Program-made: the position numbers and the translations under genes
Source: Thermodesulforhabdus norvegica
GTDB taxonomy: Bacteria > Desulfobacterota > Syntrophobacteria > Syntrophobacterales > Thermodesulforhabdaceae
Assembly: GCF_900114975.1 (NCBI RefSeq)
Contig: NZ_FOUU01000001.1
Span: forward strand, 372,001 to 436,000
DNA length: 64,000 bases
Direction: 5' to 3'
The notes under the pieces: model-generated
Told to the model about the DNA's origin: nothing
The model's input: the letters and a program-made list of their open reading frames with translations, nothing else
Databases searched by the model: none
Shown: one piece after another, positions 7,812-17,102 of the stretch
How positions within the stretch are numbered: the first letter of the stretch is position 1
How the letters are laid out: each line of letters starts with the position of its first letter

Positions 7812-9350
7812 TTAAATGACCGCCCCTATGTGCCAAGGCACAAAGGAGTCATCACCGAAACCGAAGGACTCACTCTTCGTTTTTTTACCCGAAGCAACCT
7901 CCAGAATTTCTCGAAATATACATTCACCCATTTCCCTCAAAGTTAACCCCTCGTCGATAATGGCACCTGCGTTAAGGTCCATATCTTTCTGCATACGCAA
8001 AAAGGTATCGCTGTTGGAAGCAATTTTTATCACCGGAGCAGGCTTACAACCCAGCACAGATCCTCGACCCGTGGTGAAGCATATAAGATGAGCTCCTCCG
8101 GCAACCATCCCTGTAATCGAGGTTACATCGTAACCGGGAGTATCCATAAAAACCAGCCCCGTTTCCGTTATCCTTTCGGCGTAATCATACACCGCCCTGA
8201 GTGAAGTGGTCCCGCCTTTGGAAACCGCTCCCAACGATTTTTCGTAAATCGTCGTAATTCCACCGGCTTTGTTCCCGGGCTGCGGGTTGTTGTCGAGCAC
8301 ACACCCGTGAAGCCCGGTGTAATTTTTCCACCACTCTATCTTTTCCGCCAGTTTCAGGGAAACCCGATCATTAACGGCTCTGGTCATTAGAATATGTTCC
8401 GCTCCGTAAATTTCGGGCGTTTCACTCAGTACGGCCGTTCCTCCGTACCCGACCAGCATGTCCACCGCTACACCCAGTGAAGGATTTGCAGTAATACCCG
8501 AGAATGCATCGGAACCGCCGCACTCTAGTCCCACCACAAGTCTGGATACCGGGACATCCACCCGCTTCACGGCTGAAGCTTCTTTTAATTCCCTCTCAAG
8601 CCAATCCCTTACGATTTCAACGGCCCTTTCGGTGCCGCCCACATCCTGAATGTTTACCGTAAGCAATCTGCTTCTGTCCTTCAGATAGTACTCATCCAGC
8701 AGAGCCTTCAGCTGATTCGTTTCACATCCCAACCCCAAAAGGACCACGGCAAAAAAGGAGGGGTGATTACAATATCCGGCAATGGAGCGCCGCAGGTTTG
8801 CAAGCCCCGGAGATCGGGCGGCCATTCCGCATCCCAGCGTGTGACCAAAGGCCACGACTCCGTCCACCCCCGGAAAGTCCTTTTCAAGTCGTGGCCGGAA
8901 AATATCGGCAATCCTTGATGCCACCGGGTTGGCACATGAGACCGTCGTCATTATTGCAACGTAATTTCGAATACCCACACTGCCGTCGGGTCTGAGGAAA
9001 CCTTTAAAAACGGGCGGTTCATCGGGCTCCGATGTATCGGGGAAAAAACTCCTGCCAGCAGCAACCTTCCTATCTCCCGGAACCTCACCCGCCACCATGT
9101 TATGATCGTGAACATGTTCACCGGGAAGAATATCTTTCGTTGCAGTTCCTATGTAGTGCCCATACTTGAAAACAGGGCTTCCTGCCGGGATCGGACTGAC
9201 GGCAAACTTATGACCACGGGGAACATGATCCCTTAAAACTACCCGGAGCCCACCAACCTGCAGGCAACTACCTTCGGCAATATCCTTCAGGGCCACAGCC
9301 ACATTGTCGCTTCTATGAATGAGGATTGCACCTGTCCTTACGGCATCCAT
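7812..9350 (-). CDS. UxaA-family (altronate/galactarate) dehydratase
   Basis: A 512-residue UxaA-family enzyme with both parts on one chain: an N-terminal SAF domain (about residues 1-95, including the His-rich GEHVHDHNM) and the catalytic domain from about residue 115 (FLRPDGSVGIRNYVAIM). Conserved stretches include FGHTLGCGM, VGLECGGSDAFSGITANPSLG, DNNPQPGNKAGGITTI and FTTGRGSVLGCKPAPVIK. Family members dehydrate altronate or galactarate. The related SuyAB enzyme removes sulfite from sulfolactate but has the two domains as separate subunits. It lies 4 bases downstream of an IlvD/Edd-family dehydratase, so two dehydratases share this operon. The substrate is not determinable from sequence alone. 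Confidence 0.88.
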   Translation of the reverse strand: MDAVRTGAILIHRSDNVAVALKDIAEGSCLQVGGLRVVLRDHVPRGHKFAVSPIPAGSPVFKYGHYIGTATKDILPGEHVHDHNMVAGEVPGDRKVAAGRSFFPDTSEPDEPPVFKGFLRPDGSVGIRNYVAIMTTVSCANPVASRIADIFRPRLEKDFPGVDGVVAFGHTLGCGMAARSPGLANLRRSIAGYCNHPSFFAVVLLGLGCETNQLKALLDEYYLKDRSRLLTVNIQDVGGTERAVEIVRDWLERELKEASAVKRVDVPVSRLVVGLECGGSDAFSGITANPSLGVAVDMLVGYGGTAVLSETPEIYGAEHILMTRAVNDRVSLKLAEKIEWWKNYTGLHGCVLDNNPQPGNKAGGITTIYEKSLGAVSKGGTTSLRAVYDYAERITETGLVFMDTPGYDVTSITGMVAGGAHLICFTTGRGSVLGCKPAPVIKIASNSDTFLRMQKDMDLNAGAIIDEGLTLREMGECIFREILEVASGKKTKSESFGFGDDSFVPWHIGAVI

Positions 9351-9354
9351 GCGA

Positions 9355-11034
9355 TCACTCCCTGAGCCTTGCCCCTTCTGAAACTTTACCCACCAGCATG
9401 GAGTAGCGTGCCAGGACCCCCTTCACGGCTTTTTCCCTTATCTTAACGGTCTTGCGCCGCCTCTCGAGTTCGGCCTCGTCAACCTTCAAATCTATCCTTC
9501 TACCCGGCAAATCGATCTCAATAACATCCCCGTCCATGACATAAGCTATGGGACCACCAAGAGCTGCTTCCGGTGAAACATGGCCCACGCACAGCCCCCG
9601 GGTCGATCCCGAAAATCGTCCGTCCGTCACAAGGGCACATTCCTTGCCCAGACCCATTCCCACGAGAGCCGCCGTTGCCGATAGCATTTCTCTCATACCC
9701 GGCCCTCCCTTAGGGCCTTCATACCGAATAACCACAACATCACCGGGCTTTATCTTTCCGTCGTATATAGCGTGCTCCGCATCCTGCTCATTATCAAAAA
9801 CCCTGGCCCTGCCCCGGAAATATTTCACCGACAGATCCACGCCGGTCTGCTTAACGCAGGCTCCGTCAGGAGCCAGAGTTCCGAAAAGGATGGCATAGCT
9901 TCCCTCTTCTTTTACAGGGTTATCCAGAGGCCGGATAACTTCATCGTCATTGATCACGGCCCTGGCCGCCACGTCCCTAATCTTCATACCCAGAACATTA
10001 ACTTCGTCGGGATTCAGAAGAGGCATCAAGCGTTTGCAAACAGCCGGAATACCTCCGGCCATGTCCAGATCCAGAAGGGTAAAGGGACCTGCGGGCTTGA
10101 GATGGCATATATAGGGAGTTGTTCTGCTCAGGGTATCAAAATCCTTCAGAGAAATATCTATTTCCGCTTCGGCTGCTATGGCGGGAGCGTGAAGCAGAAG
10201 GTTGGTCGATCCGCCGACGGCGGCACAAACTCTTACGGCATTTTCAAAGGCTCCTCTGGTCATGATGTCCCGGGGTTTGATGTCTTCACGGACAAGCCGA
10301 AGGACTTCCAGGCCGCTTTGACGGGCAATACGCTTTTTTTCGGATGATACTGCGTGAGCCGTGGACGATCCCGGCAAGGTTACTCCCAGAACTTCGGCAA
10401 AACACGCCATTGTGTTGGCCGTACCCATCATGGCGCAGGAACCGGGCCCGGGACAGACGCTGCACTCAAGCTTTAGGACCTCCTCGTCGGTCAACTCGCC
10501 GCGACGCCACCTCCCCACGCCCTCCCTCATGTCCGGAATGGCAACCTTGCGGCCCTGAAAATAACCGGGCAACATCGGACCACCGGTTACCATAATTGAC
10601 GGGAGATTCAGCCGTGCCATTGCCATGAGCATTGCCGGCTCAATCTTGTCGCATCCACCGATAAAAACCAGACCGTCCAGTTGCTGAGCCTCCACCACCA
10701 GTTCAATGGAGTCGGCTATCCAGTCCCTGCTGGGCAAAACGTAACACATCCCACGATGCCCCTGCGTAATACCGTCACATATTGCTATGGTATTGAACTC
10801 AAAAGGAATACCTCCAGCCTCGTACACACCTTTCTTAACCTCTTCACTCAACTCCCTCAAATGTCGATGACCCGGATGCATCTCATTCCAGGAGTTAACA
10901 ATCCCGATAAAGGGTTTATCCAAATCCCGATCCAGAAGCCCGAGAGAACGGAGATGGGCCCTCTGGCCTGCCCTTGCAGGCCCATCAACGATTATTCTGC
11001 TTCTGTAGGTCTTTGTGATCTTTAAATAGCTCAC
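9355..11034 (-). CDS. IlvD/Edd-family dihydroxy-acid dehydratase
   Basis: A 559-residue Fe-S dehydratase that should convert a 2,3-dihydroxyacid to a 2-oxoacid. Likely cluster ligands are C128 in FIGGCDK and C200 in [15 protein letters not shown]. The third cysteine of the [2Fe-2S] branch (NSWNEITPC in that group) is replaced: this protein reads [10 protein letters not shown]. That makes it closer in this respect to the oxygen-labile E. coli IlvD and Edd enzymes. The start is GTG with GGGGGTG upstream. The context, with no valine/isoleucine biosynthesis genes but with transporters and UxaA, argues for a catabolic sugar- or hydroxy-acid dehydratase rather than true IlvD. Confidence 0.87.
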   Translation of the reverse strand: MSYLKITKTYRSRIIVDGPARAGQRAHLRSLGLLDRDLDKPFIGIVNSWNEMHPGHRHLRELSEEVKKGVYEAGGIPFEFNTIAICDGITQGHRGMCYVLPSRDWIADSIELVVEAQQLDGLVFIGGCDKIEPAMLMAMARLNLPSIMVTGGPMLPGYFQGRKVAIPDMREGVGRWRRGELTDEEVLKLECSVCPGPGSCAMMGTANTMACFAEVLGVTLPGSSTAHAVSSEKKRIARQSGLEVLRLVREDIKPRDIMTRGAFENAVRVCAAVGGSTNLLLHAPAIAAEAEIDISLKDFDTLSRTTPYICHLKPAGPFTLLDLDMAGGIPAVCKRLMPLLNPDEVNVLGMKIRDVAARAVINDDEVIRPLDNPVKEEGSYAILFGTLAPDGACVKQTGVDLSVKYFRGRARVFDNEQDAEHAIYDGKIKPGDVVVIRYEGPKGGPGMREMLSATAALVGMGLGKECALVTDGRFSGSTRGLCVGHVSPEAALGGPIAYVMDGDVIEIDLPGRRIDLKVDEAELERRRKTVKIREKAVKGVLARYSMLVGKVSEGARLRE

Positions 11035-11047
11035 CGGTTCACCCCCT

Positions 11048-12280
11048 TTATTCGAAAGGAATTAGCCGCAATTCTTCATCAAACTCGGGAACGAAGGATC
11101 GATTTTCGACCACGATGTTGGGCAGCCCCTGTAACTCCGCAACGACGGGTTCAGTAGCCCAGAAAGTCTCCAGCTCCAGTGTGTTCTTGATTCGAACCAT
11201 ACGGATCCTGTGAGGGTCAGGCACCATGTCCAGAGCCAGCTCAAAGGCCTCCTTATCGCTATCCACCACGAGAGGCATTCGGGCGGATCTCAAAACCCTT
11301 GATGTTCTGGCGTTCGTGTAGGTTGCGTTCCAATCGACCTTATCTATCAGTCTTCTGGGAACAATGTCGGCCATGCCGATTCCGGTAGCATTCCCGTGGG
11401 ACGCCGGCGTGAGATCCAGAACGATAACGGTTCTGTAATCCGGCTTTCTCTCGCCGCCTTCCCTTCTCCAGAAACCTATAACGTTGGGGTCCATTCCGGC
11501 ACCGCTTATGTCCTTGCCCATGCGGTCGATAATAAGCGTATCGAGATCGTCCACGGGAATTCGGGGGAATACCTCCCAGGCATCAAGGAGTAGCGCCCTG
11601 TCCACATCCACGAATTCCTCCGGGCCGGCAACCTTTAGCCTGTAAAGCTCGTGCCGCTCATTCTCCACGACGGCCACACCGAAAAGCACGGAGACTTTAC
11701 TCAGGATAAGCCTTGCGGCCGGAACTATGGTCTTGCCCAGCTGAAACTTGTGCATATAAGAGGCTCCCTTTTGCCTGCCCAGACCCACGGCAAGCATTTT
11801 ACAAAGCCCCGATTCCACATCGGAGCGAAAGGCCGTGTGGGGTTTGACCCTGTTGATAACGACGAGGTGATCGGCATCAAGGGCATCTCTGGCAAAATAG
11901 ACCCTTGCCCCCGAATCCAGCTCCCCCAGACAGACTACATCCATGCTGGCAACTATCGGAGCACCTACCACATCTTCTTTGATACCCAGATTTCTCAACA
12001 CATCTGCCTGTCCCTCGGCAGTAGCAGCACCGTGAGATCCCATGGCCGGCGTTACGTAGGGCTTAAGACCCAGTTCTTTGAGAAAAGCCACCACTTCTTT
12101 CACCATATCAACAATACGGGCAACGCCACGGGATCCGACACCAATGGCCACACTCTGGCCGGGACGTACACGGCCGTGCAGATCCAGACTCTTAAGCTGC
12201 CGTCTCAGCTCGCCTACAGGATCCTTTATGGACTCGGACCTGAAAATCTGTCTCACCTTACGAAATTCAGGATAACCCAT
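11048..12280 (-). CDS. LarA-like (DUF2088) nickel-pincer-type isomerase
   Basis: A 410-residue protein of the lactate racemase (LarA) superfamily. The positions that in LarA hold the nickel-pincer cofactor and catalytic acids appear conserved: H83 in [13 protein letters not shown]148 in RVKPHTAF, K161 in [10 protein letters not shown] and H177 in YMHKF. LarA homologs racemise or epimerise 2-hydroxyacids, including sugar acids. No cofactor-synthesis genes (larB, larC, larE) are seen here, so the cofactor would have to be made elsewhere in the genome. The gene sits between the dihydroxyacid dehydratase and a TTT transporter, consistent with setting substrate stereochemistry before dehydration. 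That role is inferred. Confidence 0.8.
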   Translation of the reverse strand: MGYPEFRKVRQIFRSESIKDPVGELRRQLKSLDLHGRVRPGQSVAIGVGSRGVARIVDMVKEVVAFLKELGLKPYVTPAMGSHGAATAEGQADVLRNLGIKEDVVGAPIVASMDVVCLGELDSGARVYFARDALDADHLVVINRVKPHTAFRSDVESGLCKMLAVGLGRQKGASYMHKFQLGKTIVPAARLILSKVSVLFGVAVVENERHELYRLKVAGPEEFVDVDRALLLDAWEVFPRIPVDDLDTLIIDRMGKDISGAGMDPNVIGFWRREGGERKPDYRTVIVLDLTPASHGNATGIGMADIVPRRLIDKVDWNATYTNARTSRVLRSARMPLVVDSDKEAFELALDMVPDPHRIRMVRIKNTLELETFWATEPVVAELQGLPNIVVENRSFVPEFDEELRLIPFE

Positions 12281-12302
12281 CGCCAGATACCCTCCCGTAT
12301 TA

Positions 12303-13823
12303 TCACTTTCCTATTTTGCCAGGCTCCCCTTTAGGTTTCACAATCAACGGTTTGACCTGTGAATAGACCGTAAAAATCAGGAAAGCGAGCATAATAATGC
12401 TGAAAGGTCTGATCAGCATTCCCAGATAATTGTCACCGTAAGTTATAAGGGCTCTGCGCAGAGCCGTATCGGCAATTTTGCCGACAAGTATCCCCAAAAC
12501 CATGGGGGCAAGAGGGTAATTGCGCAGACGCAGGAAAAACCCAAGAACGCCAAAGCCCAGCATGCAGTAAACATCGAAAAGGGTGAAACCGGCAGCCCAG
12601 GCTCCTAGAACACCAAGGGCGGCCGCAACGGGCAATACTATTTCTCGAGGGCTTGACAGGATGTGTATAAAAGCCGGCGACAGAATAATCCCACCCAGTC
12701 TGGAGCAAATAGCAGAAAGCCAGAAAAGACACACCACTTCGGCAACAAAGCCGGGTTGTTCGATCATGAGCATAGGGCCGGGCCTTATTCCGTACATGAA
12801 CATTGCGGCCATAAGAATTGCCGTCGGGCCGCTCCCGGGAATGCCGAAAATAAGTGTTGGTATCAGGGCTCCACCCGATGTTGCGCTGTTAGCCGCTTCC
12901 GAAGCTATGACCCCTTCGACCTCGCCTTTGCCGAAATTGGCCCTGTTCCTGGATCGTTTACGGGCCATCTCATATCCAACCCAGCATGCGGCCGACTCTC
13001 CAACTCCCGGAACGATACCAATTCCAATTGCAACAAGAACGGACCTCAGAATCGTAACGAAATATCTACCTATCAGCCTGAAATTGATGAAAATCCAGCC
13101 TCCCTCTCCGGTTATCTGGTAAGGTCGATGGCTCTTAAGGACCATAAAAACCTCGGCCATTCCAAAAAGCCCGATCAGCGCAGGAACGAAATTGAAGCCC
13201 CTTTGGAGTTCGGCAGTGTAGCCGAAACGGGGATAGGCCCAGATCTCATCCATACCCACCATTGCGATGACAATGCCTATAAATGCAGAAATCCACCCTT
13301 TTAGAGGATTATCTCCGGAAAGGGCACCCGCCAGGGTTATTCCCAGCAGTGCAACGAGGAATATTTCCCAATCTCCCAGCTTGAGAGCCGCCACGGCTAT
13401 AAAAGGAAGCAGCAGAAGTGTACAGCCCTCGCCCAGAATTTCACCGACAAAACTCGCACTGAATGAAGCCTCCACGGCTTCCTTTGCCCTGCCCGCCTTT
13501 GCCATGGGAAAACCATCCATAACCGTTGCCGCCGCCGCAGGAGTGCCGGGAATGTTGACCATGATGGCGGTAACACCACCTGCGGCCATTGCCCCCACGT
13601 AGATTGCAATGAGCAAACCGAAACCCACATCGGCAGGAACTTTAAAGACAAACCCCATAAGGAGCGACATGGCCATAACCGCCGAAAGCCCGGGAAGCAT
13701 TCCTACCACAAGCCCCAGTACGGCTCCGAGAAATACCGTAAGAATTAAAGAGGGATTTGAAAGTATCGTTACAATCACATGAGGTAAAAGCTTCCATTCC
13801 TGAACCACAAGAGACCAATCCAT
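12303..13823 (-). CDS. tctA: TTT transporter large permease, TctA family
   Basis: A 506-residue polytopic inner-membrane protein with roughly 12 hydrophobic segments. The N-terminal GAVLGLVVGMLPGLSAVMA and the mid-protein GIPGSGPTAILMAAMFMYG are the two glycine/proline-rich signature loops of TctA. It is the main transport subunit of a tripartite tricarboxylate transporter, driven by an ion gradient. The small subunit TctB and binding protein TctC lie directly upstream in the order tctC-tctB-tctA. TTT systems carry citrate, other carboxylates and also sulfolactate, so the substrate class fits the hydroxyacid enzymes around it. Confidence 0.93.
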   Translation of the reverse strand: MDWSLVVQEWKLLPHVIVTILSNPSLILTVFLGAVLGLVVGMLPGLSAVMAMSLLMGFVFKVPADVGFGLLIAIYVGAMAAGGVTAIMVNIPGTPAAAATVMDGFPMAKAGRAKEAVEASFSASFVGEILGEGCTLLLLPFIAVAALKLGDWEIFLVALLGITLAGALSGDNPLKGWISAFIGIVIAMVGMDEIWAYPRFGYTAELQRGFNFVPALIGLFGMAEVFMVLKSHRPYQITGEGGWIFINFRLIGRYFVTILRSVLVAIGIGIVPGVGESAACWVGYEMARKRSRNRANFGKGEVEGVIASEAANSATSGGALIPTLIFGIPGSGPTAILMAAMFMYGIRPGPMLMIEQPGFVAEVVCLFWLSAICSRLGGIILSPAFIHILSSPREIVLPVAAALGVLGAWAAGFTLFDVYCMLGFGVLGFFLRLRNYPLAPMVLGILVGKIADTALRRALITYGDNYLGMLIRPFSIIMLAFLIFTVYSQVKPLIVKPKGEPGKIGK

Positions 13824-13839
13824 AGATCAAGCCTCCTCT

Positions 13840-14331
13840 CTAGGGCACGGGCATGTCGAAAAAATAGGGCAATACCACGGCAACCAGGAGTGTCGCTCCC
13901 ACAGACCAGAAAAAAACGGCAGGCGGACGCCCTATGCGTAAATAAGAAAATATGGCCAGGTGATACAAAAAGGTTGCCACGATAAAAGGAATTCGCCCGA
14001 GAAACACAATAACATACAGGCACATGATGAACAGAACGGCCAGAAAACGCCTGTTTTCAAGAGATAACCTGACATCCCTTATCCACTCAGCAAAAGCCAG
14101 CCCACCTGCTCGTAACGCTCCTCTGTAAGATCTCGCAATTTGCCAGCTACTGAGCAAAAATATCATCAGCCCCGAGAAAAAGGGAACGAAACCGGGATAG
14201 CACAATATCCCCAGATGTCCTCTGGCAGGCATCCTCAGAGATTCTTCAATAACGAAAAGAGAAAACATCCAAATGAATAGGCCCAGAATAAAATCTCCCG
14301 TATGGTAAAGCCTTTCATTAAGACTGCCCAT
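13840..14331 (-). CDS. tctB: TTT transporter small permease, TctB family
   Basis: A 163-residue membrane protein with four predicted hydrophobic segments: LGLFIWMFSLFVIEESL, YPGFVPFFSGLMIFLLS, RRFLAVLFIMCLYVIVFLG and VGATLLVAVVLPYFF, with a further hydrophobic stretch before the last. It has the size and pattern of TctB, the poorly conserved small subunit that pairs with TctA. Identification rests strongly on position between the binding protein and tctA. It is separated from tctC by a strong hairpin. Confidence 0.87.
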   Translation of the reverse strand: MGSLNERLYHTGDFILGLFIWMFSLFVIEESLRMPARGHLGILCYPGFVPFFSGLMIFLLSSWQIARSYRGALRAGGLAFAEWIRDVRLSLENRRFLAVLFIMCLYVIVFLGRIPFIVATFLYHLAIFSYLRIGRPPAVFFWSVGATLLVAVVLPYFFDMPVP

Positions 14332-14353
14332 AGACCTACTCTCCCATGTACCC

Positions 14354-14382
14354 GGGCGAGAAAGGGAATTCCCTTCTCGCCC
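14354..14382. other. Hairpin between tctC and tctB
   Basis: GGGCGAGAAAGGGAA faces TTCCCTTCTCGCCC, giving a stem of 14 pairs with one bulged A and almost no loop. There is no T-run on the minus strand. The position just after the binding-protein gene suggests an mRNA-stabilising or partial-termination element that lets the binding protein be made in excess over the permease. Confidence 0.6.
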
Positions 14383-14393
14383 CGTAATATCAG

Positions 14394-15515
14394 CTACATA
14401 CCGAGTTCTTTGGCCAGTTCGGCGTAAATTTCCTCAACCTTCTGGGGCCATGGTTTAAGATTCTTTGCCCGATCGTGGGGAGGCCACTTCCATTCGGTAA
14501 TTTTGGGGATACCGAATTCTTTGGGATCTTTTTTGGCAATGCCCAGGCTGTGGAGAGCCCAGCAGCGGGCGGACTCAATCTTCGACATCTGCTGGTCAGA
14601 AGCCACACCCATTAAGGGCGCAAGAACACCGGCCCGTTCCTTTACCGCAATCCTCTGAAATCCGGGTTGCTTGACCGCCCACGCAAAGGCTTCGGCGACT
14701 TTTATGATAATATCGTCAGGGGTTGCCCGGTTTAGATAAACTCCGAAGTAGGGATTAATTGCCATGTAGGGTTCAAGCTCTGGATATTTCTTGGTTACGG
14801 CGGGAAAAGTTATGCCCTCAAAGGTCACGTCTTTGTTGTAGAGGTTCGCAAGAGGTCGAATACGGCCTGCGGCTGCCCAATCGGCCAGATCTCCCATTGT
14901 CACGGAAACAAACTGGACATCACCCGAGAGGAGATACCTGCCGGCTTCCCGGCCGCCCTTGTAAGGAACCGGCTGAACCTTTCCCCCGACACCGGCGGCA
15001 TCCAGCAAAAGCCCCGCAAAGATCGCCCCGTTGCTTCCGGGACCGGGTGATCCGAATTTGAAGGTGCCTTCGGGTTTTGATTTTATGTCGTTAATAAGGT
15101 CGTCCAGGGTTTTCCAGGGCGCATCGGATTTAACGTAAATCGTCGTGGGAAACACGACGCTCAAAAAGGCATAAAAGTCGTTCCAGGAAACATCACTTGA
15201 TCCCATAACCGGCCAGGTTCCCAGGACGGCAGCTCCACCGAACCACAGGTAGCCGTCCGCAGGAGCCTTGGCAACCCTGGTACCTCCAATTGCCCCAAGA
15301 GCCCCCGTAACATTTGTGACAAGTATGCGGGTTCCAAGCTTTTTTTCCATTTCGGCAGCAACGGCTCTGGTTGTAACATCGGACGATCCCCCTGCCGACC
15401 ATCCAACGTAGATGGTAATCGGGTTATCCGGCCAAGCCATGGCTCCTTTACCGGTACCCAGAACCATAAAAAAGGCCGCCATAACAGACAACACCGCCAG
15501 TCTCTTCATCGCCAT
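14394..15515 (-). CDS. tctC: TTT transporter substrate-binding protein, TctC/Bug family
   Basis: A 373-residue periplasmic receptor with a clear signal peptide (about residues 1-27, ending GKGAMA). The mature start, WPDNPITIYVGWSAGGSSDVTTR, is the Bug/TctC opening in which the backbone holds a carboxylate. Length is slightly above the family norm (about 320). It is the first gene of the tctCBA set. The neighbouring enzymes act on hydroxy or sugar acids, so the ligand is probably a small carboxylate or sulfonate, but no residue pattern was found that would name it. Confidence 0.92.
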   Translation of the reverse strand: MAMKRLAVLSVMAAFFMVLGTGKGAMAWPDNPITIYVGWSAGGSSDVTTRAVAAEMEKKLGTRILVTNVTGALGAIGGTRVAKAPADGYLWFGGAAVLGTWPVMGSSDVSWNDFYAFLSVVFPTTIYVKSDAPWKTLDDLINDIKSKPEGTFKFGSPGPGSNGAIFAGLLLDAAGVGGKVQPVPYKGGREAGRYLLSGDVQFVSVTMGDLADWAAAGRIRPLANLYNKDVTFEGITFPAVTKKYPELEPYMAINPYFGVYLNRATPDDIIIKVAEAFAWAVKQPGFQRIAVKERAGVLAPLMGVASDQQMSKIESARCWALHSLGIAKKDPKEFGIPKITEWKWPPHDRAKNLKPWPQKVEEIYAELAKELGM

Positions 15516-15546
15516 CCCTCCTTAAATTGCTCAATGTAACTAAACC

Positions 15547-16227
15547 TTACACAGCTTTTTCCCCTGGGTCATCAGACGCAAAAAACTGCGAAAGATGCTC
15601 CATACAGGCATCCAAGCTGTTAAGGACCGGTACGCAAACCATCTGATCCAATTTCGCCCCAAGATGAGACATGGACAACTGGGCCAGCACTAAGACATCA
15701 ACATCGCTACTGAGCTTTAAAGCTTCTTTCGTTATCAGCTCATCGTGAAGTTCCCTGTCGCCACGCTGGATTGCCGAAAATGCGTCGGTAACAAGAGCAA
15801 TCTTAATATCCACCGGTTTGCTCAGGCGCTCTGAATGGCCCCGCAACAATAATTTTGCCGCTTCGCCAGCTGTAACAGCACTACAAATGACACCGATCCG
15901 CCTCCCCAGCTTAACTGCTTTCTCGGCCATTGGATCGTCGATTTTTAAAACAGGAATATCGAGCAACTCTCTTACCACATCAACAGCAGGAGAAGTTGAC
16001 GAACAGGTAAAAACGATCAGATCCGCACCGGCATCCTTTGCGTTAAATGCCATATTGCACAACCTGCGCTTAACCCCGGAAGTCAACCTTCCTTCAGAAA
16101 GGAGCTCATTTAGGAGACTTTCATCAACCATGTGGAAAAAGGAGAGGTTCGGAAAACTCTTTTCAAACCTCCCCTTAAACATCTGAGCTACAAAGAAGGC
16201 CGTATGTATTGCCGCAACTCGTTTCAT
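15547..16227 (-). CDS. Asp/Glu/hydantoin racemase superfamily protein
   Basis: A 226-residue member of the aspartate/glutamate racemase fold. The first catalytic cysteine is present (C75 in VFTCSSTSP). At the second position, where racemases have a cysteine in a TxC motif, this protein reads VLAQLSMSHL, with Q183 in place of cysteine. A single-cysteine active site would not support the usual two-base racemisation, so a lyase, decarboxylase or isomerase reaction is more likely. It is followed by the tctC gene and preceded by a second member of the superfamily. The ATG at 16227 has GGGAGAG upstream. Confidence 0.78.
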   Translation of the reverse strand: MKRVAAIHTAFFVAQMFKGRFEKSFPNLSFFHMVDESLLNELLSEGRLTSGVKRRLCNMAFNAKDAGADLIVFTCSSTSPAVDVVRELLDIPVLKIDDPMAEKAVKLGRRIGVICSAVTAGEAAKLLLRGHSERLSKPVDIKIALVTDAFSAIQRGDRELHDELITKEALKLSSDVDVLVLAQLSMSHLGAKLDQMVCVPVLNSLDACMEHLSQFFASDDPGEKAV

Positions 16228-16239
16228 TCGTCTCTCCCA

Positions 16240-17061
16240 TTAGACCCGGGGTACCTTCCTGAGTAGCTGGCCGTATCCTTCCACAACGTCGTTTATTCCC
16301 AGAAGTTTCATGAGATGCCAGGCCGTTGCCTGATTGGCCGTCACAACCGGCTTACCGGTATCATGCTCAATCTGTTCGATAACGTCACTACACCGGAAAT
16401 TGGTGCAGGCGATGAAAATTCCATCAGCCTCGGGGACTACGGCCTCCAGAGCCGCTCTATAGGCATCCGAGGGCTTTGTTGCACCCATCTCATAAAGATC
16501 GCGAATACCAAGGCCAGTTACCTTTAAAACCTCAAAGCCCGAATTTTCGTAGAACGCTTTAAACTTTGCATTAATCTCATCAATATAAGGTCCTGTAATA
16601 ACTATCTTTTTGAAGCCCATAAACTTCATGGCTTCCTCGGCAGCCGTGGCCGTAGTGGTACAGGGAATGCCTTTGCCCTGTCCGCCTATGGATGCCTTAT
16701 AGCAGGGAAAATCGGCAGTAGCCGTCTCCATCATCTCTATTTCTCTCCTGTCCCATCCAGGACCACCGACAAGAGACCCGGCAGTACACGCAAAGGCGAT
16801 GGCAGATCGGTTACCCAAGATCGGAGAACAGAGTCCTTCGGCTAAAACCCTGGCAGCTTGTCCCAGAGGTTCGCTCAACTTCATGCATTCTTCTACCGTC
16901 ACAACAGGTTCCATGTGAATTCTCGTCTCCCTTACTTCCACGTAGTCGGGAAGCATTCGTGCGATCTCATGAGTGGGATTCAGATTGGGTCCGACGACAA
17001 TAAGACCTACTCTTGCTCGATAACCGTAGGGAGCTTCAAATGTCCTTGCATACCTTCTCAT
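16240..17061 (-). CDS. Maleate isomerase / arylmalonate decarboxylase family protein
   Basis: A 273-residue enzyme of the Asp/Glu racemase superfamily, nearest in layout to maleate cis-trans isomerase. The two cysteines expected for maleate isomerase are at C92 (FACTAGSL) and C219 (IACTNFRCSD). The N-terminal GLIVVGPNLNPTHEI may form the carboxylate pocket. Such enzymes act on maleate or substituted malonates or maleates in the cytoplasm. AAGGAGG sits 8 bases before the ATG at 17061, which decides this start over a GTG two codons earlier. It stands between a TRAP transporter and the single-cysteine paralog. Confidence 0.75.
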   Translation of the reverse strand: MRRYARTFEAPYGYRARVGLIVVGPNLNPTHEIARMLPDYVEVRETRIHMEPVVTVEECMKLSEPLGQAARVLAEGLCSPILGNRSAIAFACTAGSLVGGPGWDRREIEMMETATADFPCYKASIGGQGKGIPCTTTATAAEEAMKFMGFKKIVITGPYIDEINAKFKAFYENSGFEVLKVTGLGIRDLYEMGATKPSDAYRAALEAVVPEADGIFIACTNFRCSDVIEQIEHDTGKPVVTANQATAWHLMKLLGINDVVEGYGQLLRKVPRV

Positions 17062-17102
17062 AACCACATCCTCCTTTGAATTTATATAATTTAAGGTTCA
17101 CA

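Noticed and set aside
9355-11034. True IlvD of branched-chain amino acid synthesis
   Set aside because: No ilvB, ilvC or leu genes are nearby; transporters, UxaA and oxidoreductases point to catabolism, and the cluster motif differs.
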